A stretch of 10,045 nucleotides of DNA from an uncultured Muribaculaceae bacterium (lineage in GTDB: Bacteria; Bacteroidota; Bacteroidia; Bacteroidales; Muribaculaceae): contig CAJUHM010000063.1 of assembly GCA_910586475.1 (NCBI GenBank), positions 1 to 10,045 on the forward strand, in the 5' to 3' direction. This document shows positions 6,727-10,045 of the stretch, piece by piece. Made by a program: the position numbers and the translations under genes. Below the pieces are notes generated by a model. It ran no database searches, had not been told where the DNA came from, and saw only the letters and a program-made list of their open reading frames with translations. Numbering within the stretch: the stretch's first letter is position 1; the number at the start of each line of letters is the position of its first letter.

Positions 6727-6806
6727 GAGCATGTTTAGTCTTAAACCGAATTATGAGAATCCAGATATAAAACTAAACAACCTTCTAAATCCATCTGAAA
6801 GAGAAA

Positions 6807-7556
6807 ATGTCGGAAAAGAAAGAAATAATCAGAGTCGAGAAGCTGCGGCGTGAGTTCCGGGTCGGAGACGAGACCGTCAAGGCGCTTCGCGGAGTCTCTT
6901 TCACGATCCGCGAAGGGGAATTCGTGACTATCATGGGGACATCCGGATCGGGCAAGTCGACGCTGCTGAATATACTCGGATGTCTTGACACGCCGACCTC
7001 CGGCGATTATGTTCTTGACGGAATTTCGGTCAAGACGATGAGCAAGAATCAGCGAGCGGTCATCCGCAACCGCAAGATCGGTTTCGTGTTCCAGAACTAT
7101 AATCTTCTGCCGAAGACGACGTCGGTCGAGAATGTCGAGCTACCACTGCTCTATAATTCATCCGTTTCGTCGCAAGAGCGCCGCGAGCGAGCGATCCGCG
7201 CGCTGAAGTCGGTCGGACTGGGAGAGCGTCTCTACCATAAGAGCAACCAGATGTCGGGAGGTCAGCAGCAACGAGTGGCGATAGCGCGTGCGCTGGTCAA
7301 TGATCCGGTGATCATTCTTGCCGACGAGGCGACGGGAAATCTCGACACGCGGACGTCGTTCAGCATCCTGGTTCTTTTCCAGCATCTCCACCGCGAGGGC
7401 CGTACGATCATCTTCGTGACCCACAATCCCGAACTTGCGGCCTATTCGTCGCGCAACATAATGCTTCGCGACGGGAAAGTTGTTTCCGACACGTATAATG
7501 AAGAACCGCTGTCAGCGCTCTCGGCGCTTGAGGCACTTCCCAAAGACAATGACTGA
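6807..7556 (+). CDS. MacB/LolD-type ABC transporter ATP-binding protein
   Basis: This is the cytoplasmic ATPase that powers the MacB-type permease encoded next. The 249-aa protein has all ABC motifs: Walker A GTSGSGKST (44-52), Q-loop Gln96 in FVFQNYNLLP, signature MSGGQQQR (149-156), Walker B IILADE with Asp173 and catalytic Glu174, D-loop NLDT (178-181) and H-loop His206. The residue after the catalytic Glu is Ala175, where the family normally has Pro (DEPTGNLD); the ATPase residues themselves are intact. The last 20 or so residues form a short polar extension. In E. coli MacB this domain is fused to the permease; here it is separate, with the permease start 2 nt after this stop codon. An AT-rich gap of 80 nt separates it from the adaptor gene. 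Confidence 0.94.
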   Translation: MSEKKEIIRVEKLRREFRVGDETVKALRGVSFTIREGEFVTIMGTSGSGKSTLLNILGCLDTPTSGDYVLDGISVKTMSKNQRAVIRNRKIGFVFQNYNLLPKTTSVENVELPLLYNSSVSSQERRERAIRALKSVGLGERLYHKSNQMSGGQQQRVAIARALVNDPVIILADEATGNLDTRTSFSILVLFQHLHREGRTIIFVTHNPELAAYSSRNIMLRDGKVVSDTYNEEPLSALSALEALPKDND

Positions 7557-7558
7557 GA

Positions 7559-8776
7559 ATGAAATTTATCAACATACTTAAGATTGCCATCAAAGCACTT
7601 AACAACAATAAGCTGCGTTGCTTTCTGACGATGCTCGGAATCATTATCGGCGTTGCGTCGGTTATTACGATGCTTGCAATCGGCCAGGGGTCGAAGGACA
7701 GCATCAAGGCGCAGATCTCCGAGATGGGTTCCAATATGATCATGATCCATCCCGGAAACATGCAGCGAGGAGGGGTTCGTCAGAGTTCAGACGACATGCA
7801 GTCGCTTCAGGTGTCGGACTATGAGGCTCTGGCCGAGCTTTCCGGAGTGGCGGCGATCTCCCCGTCGGTCAACAGCGGAGGGCAACTCGTGTTCGGCAAC
7901 AATAACTATCCGTCGACAATCTACGGAATTACTCCGGAATATCTCGACATCCGAAAACTGAAGGTTGCAGAGGGGACAATGTTCACGGAGCATGACATCA
8001 AGACTGCGGCAAAGGTCTGCATATTGGGAAAGACGGTCGTAGACAATCTGTTTCCCAACGGGGAGGACCCGATTGGGCGCGTGGTGCGTTTCGGTTCGAT
8101 CCCACTGACGGTCATCGGAGTGCTCGAGTCCAAGGGAACGAACTCGATGGGAATGGACCAGGATGATGTCGTGCTGGCTCCCTATACGACTGTCATGAAG
8201 CGTATTCTTGCGATCGATTATATCCAGGGGATCTTCGCCAGTGCGGTAGATGAGGCAGAAACAGAGGCGACTATTGATGAAATCACGGCGATGCTCCGCC
8301 TCCGGCACAAGATCAAGGAGGGGGCGGATGACGATTTCGATATCCGTTCTCAGCAGGAGCTGAGCGAGATGATGAATTCGACGAGCGACATGATGACAAT
8401 TCTGCTGGCCTGCATTGCGGGAATCTCGCTGCTTGTCGGCGGCATCGGCATTATGAATATCATGTATGTCTCGGTCACGGAGCGCACGCGTGAGATCGGT
8501 CTTCGTATGTCAATCGGTGCGCGGGGGATCGATATACTATCGCAGTTTCTGATCGAGGCGGTAATTATCAGTGTCACGGGCGGTATTATCGGAATCCTTT
8601 TGGGCTTTCTGGCGTCGTGGCTTGTGACGGTGATTGTCAACTGGCCGGTTTCGATCCAGATGTATTCGGTTGTGCTTTCGTTTGTCGTCTGCACCGTCAC
8701 GGGTGTTTTCTTCGGTTGGTATCCAGCTCGCAAGGCGTCGAATCTTGATCCGATCGAGGCTATCCGTTATGAATGA
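7559..8776 (+). CDS. MacB-type ABC transporter permease (FtsX family)
   Basis: This inner-membrane permease is the mechanical core of a MacB-type exporter. In that family it moves substrate from the periplasm out through the TolC-like channel rather than across the inner membrane. The 405-aa protein has the MacB topology: a cytoplasmic amphipathic start, TM1 (about 22-42, TMLGIIIGVASVITMLAIG), a large periplasmic MacB_PCD domain (about 43-278), then three C-terminal TM helices (about 280-303, 330-358 and 365-388) forming the FtsX domain. Typical features are GGIGIMNIMYVSVTERTREIGLRMSIGA between TM2 and TM3 and the terminal PARKASNLDPIEAIRYE. It starts 2 nt after the ATPase stop, so translation is probably coupled. 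Known substrates of the family include macrolides, peptides and toxins; nothing here identifies the actual one. Confidence 0.94.
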   Translation: MKFINILKIAIKALNNNKLRCFLTMLGIIIGVASVITMLAIGQGSKDSIKAQISEMGSNMIMIHPGNMQRGGVRQSSDDMQSLQVSDYEALAELSGVAAISPSVNSGGQLVFGNNNYPSTIYGITPEYLDIRKLKVAEGTMFTEHDIKTAAKVCILGKTVVDNLFPNGEDPIGRVVRFGSIPLTVIGVLESKGTNSMGMDQDDVVLAPYTTVMKRILAIDYIQGIFASAVDEAETEATIDEITAMLRLRHKIKEGADDDFDIRSQQELSEMMNSTSDMMTILLACIAGISLLVGGIGIMNIMYVSVTERTREIGLRMSIGARGIDILSQFLIEAVIISVTGGIIGILLGFLASWLVTVIVNWPVSIQMYSVVLSFVVCTVTGVFFGWYPARKASNLDPIEAIRYE

Positions 8777-8849
8777 TATTGAATGAAAGTTAAACCAGAC
8801 AGTTAAGCCATCATGATTTATTGAAAAACATTGAATTCATCCATTGTAT

Positions 8850-8863
8850 GCGGATGATTTCGT
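8850..8863. repeat. 14-bp direct repeat, copy 2
   Basis: An exact second copy of GCGGATGATTTCGT, the sequence at 4191-4204 upstream of the TolC-like gene. It lies about 75 nt after the permease stop and about 215 nt before the AraC-family gene. The 9-bp core GATGATTTC appears once more at 8989-8997. It could be a binding site shared by the exporter operon and the AraC gene. Confidence 0.45.
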
Positions 8864-8909
8864 GAGTTTTCCACCATTCACGGTCTGTTTTCGTCGCGTT
8901 TCGCGGTCA

Positions 8910-8923
8910 CGATGCCAGCATCG
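8910..8923. other. 14-bp dyad-symmetric site, possible operator
   Basis: CGATGC and GCATCG are perfect inverted copies separated by CA. A two-base loop is too tight for an RNA hairpin, so a protein-binding dyad is more plausible than a terminator. It lies about 120 nt upstream of the -7 box of the AraC-family gene. No binding protein can be named. Confidence 0.3.
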
Positions 8924-9040
8924 CTCCATTGAAGCAACCCGAAAACATCCTCAGAACTGCCTGGAAATGTCAACGATTCAAAAGTCAAGATGATTTCAGT
9001 TTCTAAAATGTGCACTGGAGATTATTTTGAAAAAAAAGAT

Positions 9041-9048
9041 TATATTTG
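9041..9048 (+). promoter_or_regulatory. Bacteroidota -7 promoter box of the AraC-family gene
   Basis: TATATTTG matches TAnnTTTG exactly and lies 28 nt before the ATG at 9077, giving a short leader of about 20 nt. No exact TTG is found at the ideal -33 distance (CTGG at 9015-9018 is nearest). This gene therefore probably has its own promoter, separate from the exporter operon. Confidence 0.65.
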
Positions 9049-9076
9049 CGGGTGAAAAAACAGAAATGAGTCAGCT

Positions 9077-9976
9077 ATGAAAACGATTACGATCGATTCA
9101 ATCGATGCTTATAACAATCTTTACGGGCTTCAGACGCTTCATCCACTGGTGACGGTAGCTGATCTGACGAAGGCGAAACGGATTCCCGAAGACGGGCGTT
9201 TTGTCTATGGAGTCTATGCGCTTTTCCTAAAGAGGGGGGTGCAGTGCTCGATCAATTACGGACGTCGCAGTTATGACTATCAGGAGGGGACGATTGTCAG
9301 TTTCGCGCCCGGACAGGTTGTTGATGTCAAGATGGACAGGGGGGTGAAGCGCCCGGATGTCGTCGGTCTAATTTTCCATCCCGACATAGTCTTCGGCACA
9401 CCGCTTGCCGAGAAGATAGGAGACTATACTTTTTTCGATTATTCCCAGGTCGAGGCTCTACATCTTTCAGATGACGAACGCGCCAAGTTTCTTGACTGTC
9501 TGGAGAAAATCAGTGAGGAGCTTGTCCATCCGGTCGACAGGCATTCGGCGTCGTTGCTGTCGGCTAACATTCAGGTTACACTCGAATATCTCTATCGTTT
9601 CTATGATCGTCAGTTTATCACCCGTCACAAGGTCAATTCCGAAGTGGTGAGCCGGTTCGAGAAGGAGCTTAAGGATTATTACAAGCCGGGAAACCATGTC
9701 GACGGGCTTCCGACGGTTGCCTATTTTGCTGACCGTGTCGCGTTGACACCGGGTTATTTCGGTGATCTTGTCAGAAAGGAGACGGGAATGAGTCCGAAAG
9801 ATATGATTTCGCTCCATCTGATCAAGCTTGCCAAGCATAGGCTGGCGACGACGGCGGCTGATGTCGGGGAGATCGCCTATGGACTGGGATTTGACTATCC
9901 GGCGCATTTCTCACGGATGTTCAAGCGACTGACGGGGCAGAGTCCGACGCAGTATCGGGAGGAGGTTATGCTCTGA
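9077..9976 (+). CDS. AraC-family transcriptional regulator
   Basis: This is a DNA-binding regulator of 299 aa. The N-terminal part (about 20-170) looks like a cupin-type sensor domain (small beta strands around YALFLKRGVQCSINYGRRSYDYQEGTIVSFAPGQ, residues 47-80), followed by a helical linker. The C-terminal AraC domain (about 200-296) contains two helix-turn-helix motifs: VAYFADRVALTPGYFGDLVRKETGMSP (214-240) and VGEIAYGLGFDYPAHFSRMFKRLTGQSPTQYR (263-294). The second includes the conserved GF...HFSRxFKxxxGxSPxxYR signature. No signal peptide or TM segment is present, so it is cytoplasmic and not a hybrid two-component regulator. It has its own promoter and ends 69 nt before the window edge. 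Its target may lie to the right of the window; control of the exporter upstream is possible but not shown. Confidence 0.92.
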   Translation: MKTITIDSIDAYNNLYGLQTLHPLVTVADLTKAKRIPEDGRFVYGVYALFLKRGVQCSINYGRRSYDYQEGTIVSFAPGQVVDVKMDRGVKRPDVVGLIFHPDIVFGTPLAEKIGDYTFFDYSQVEALHLSDDERAKFLDCLEKISEELVHPVDRHSASLLSANIQVTLEYLYRFYDRQFITRHKVNSEVVSRFEKELKDYYKPGNHVDGLPTVAYFADRVALTPGYFGDLVRKETGMSPKDMISLHLIKLAKHRLATTAADVGEIAYGLGFDYPAHFSRMFKRLTGQSPTQYREEVML

Positions 9977-10045
9977 GGGGTAGTTGGGGGCGGTCCGTCT
10001 GTGGCGTCGTCGAAGGGATGAGCACTCAGTCATTGACTGTTGTCA

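Larger units (their letters stand above)
8777..9076. other. 300-bp intergenic region between the permease and AraC-family genes
   Basis: I find no credible ORF, tRNA or strong intrinsic terminator. It holds two GTTAA-containing direct repeats (8786-8794, 8799-8807) and a short hairpin TCATCC/GGATGA (8837-8842, 8852-8857). It also holds the second copy of a 14-bp repeat (8850-8863), a dyad at 8910-8923, a third copy of the GATGATTTC core (8989-8997) and the promoter of the next gene (9041-9048). The end of the exporter transcript is not obvious; the short hairpin is too weak to call a terminator. Confidence 0.7.

Noticed and set aside
5755..6732. Long minus-strand ORF opposite the adaptor gene
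   Set aside because: It is rich in Arg, His, Cys and Ile, has no domain pattern and lies entirely opposite a well-supported gene. It is an antisense shadow, as are the other minus-strand frames.
6731..6853. A 40-codon ORF between the adaptor and the ATPase gene
   Set aside because: It runs 47 nt into the ATPase gene in another frame and its product has a polar, low-complexity composition without a recognisable motif. It looks like an open frame in AT-rich spacer DNA.
8837..8868. Hairpin TCATCC/GGATGA as the terminator of the exporter operon
   Set aside because: The stem is 6 bp with a 9-nt loop, and the following bases are interrupted by G and C rather than forming a T-run.

Overview
The window looks like chromosome of a Bacteroidota member, most likely order Bacteroidales. 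The evidence is exact TAnnTTTG-type -7 boxes upstream of two genes, general scarcity of Shine-Dalgarno sequences, a Bacteroidota-style outer-membrane beta-barrel ending in Phe, and a LytS/LytTR pair beside a split MacB exporter. Base composition near 50% GC would fit the Muribaculaceae, but that is an inference from gene style and composition, not a database match. All supported genes lie on the + strand. No tRNA, rRNA, CRISPR array, insertion sequence or phage gene is visible.

Region 1 (1-2197) starts with the intrinsic terminator of a gene left of the window. A promoter and a tightly packed four-gene group follow: a small outer-membrane beta-barrel protein, QueD, QueE (overlapping queD by 11 nt) and a cytoplasmic FKBP-type prolyl isomerase. 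QueD and QueE catalyse consecutive steps of 7-deazaguanine (preQ0/queuosine) synthesis. The barrel and the isomerase have no obvious link to that pathway.

Region 2 (about 2200-4134) encodes a two-component system: a four-TM LytS/YehU-type histidine kinase and a LytTR response regulator whose gene overlaps the kinase gene by 26 nt. The kinase has a short periplasmic loop rich in His, Met and Pro, which could be the sensing element.

Region 3 (4135-8776) encodes a complete tripartite exporter in order: TolC-like outer-membrane factor, MacA-like lipoprotein adaptor, MacB-type ATPase and MacB-type FtsX permease. ATPase and permease are separate genes whose combined length (249 + 405 aa) is close to that of the fused E. 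coli MacB. Its position directly after the two-component system suggests that the kinase and regulator control the exporter.

Region 4 (8777-10045) is a 300-bp non-coding stretch followed by an AraC-family regulator with a good promoter. A 14-bp sequence just upstream of the TolC-like gene recurs exactly in this intergenic region, and its 9-bp core occurs there a third time. This is the most interesting unexplained signal in the window and could be a shared operator. I see no clearly novel enzyme system. The window is best read as two housekeeping-type clusters plus a regulated MacAB-TolC-type export module.
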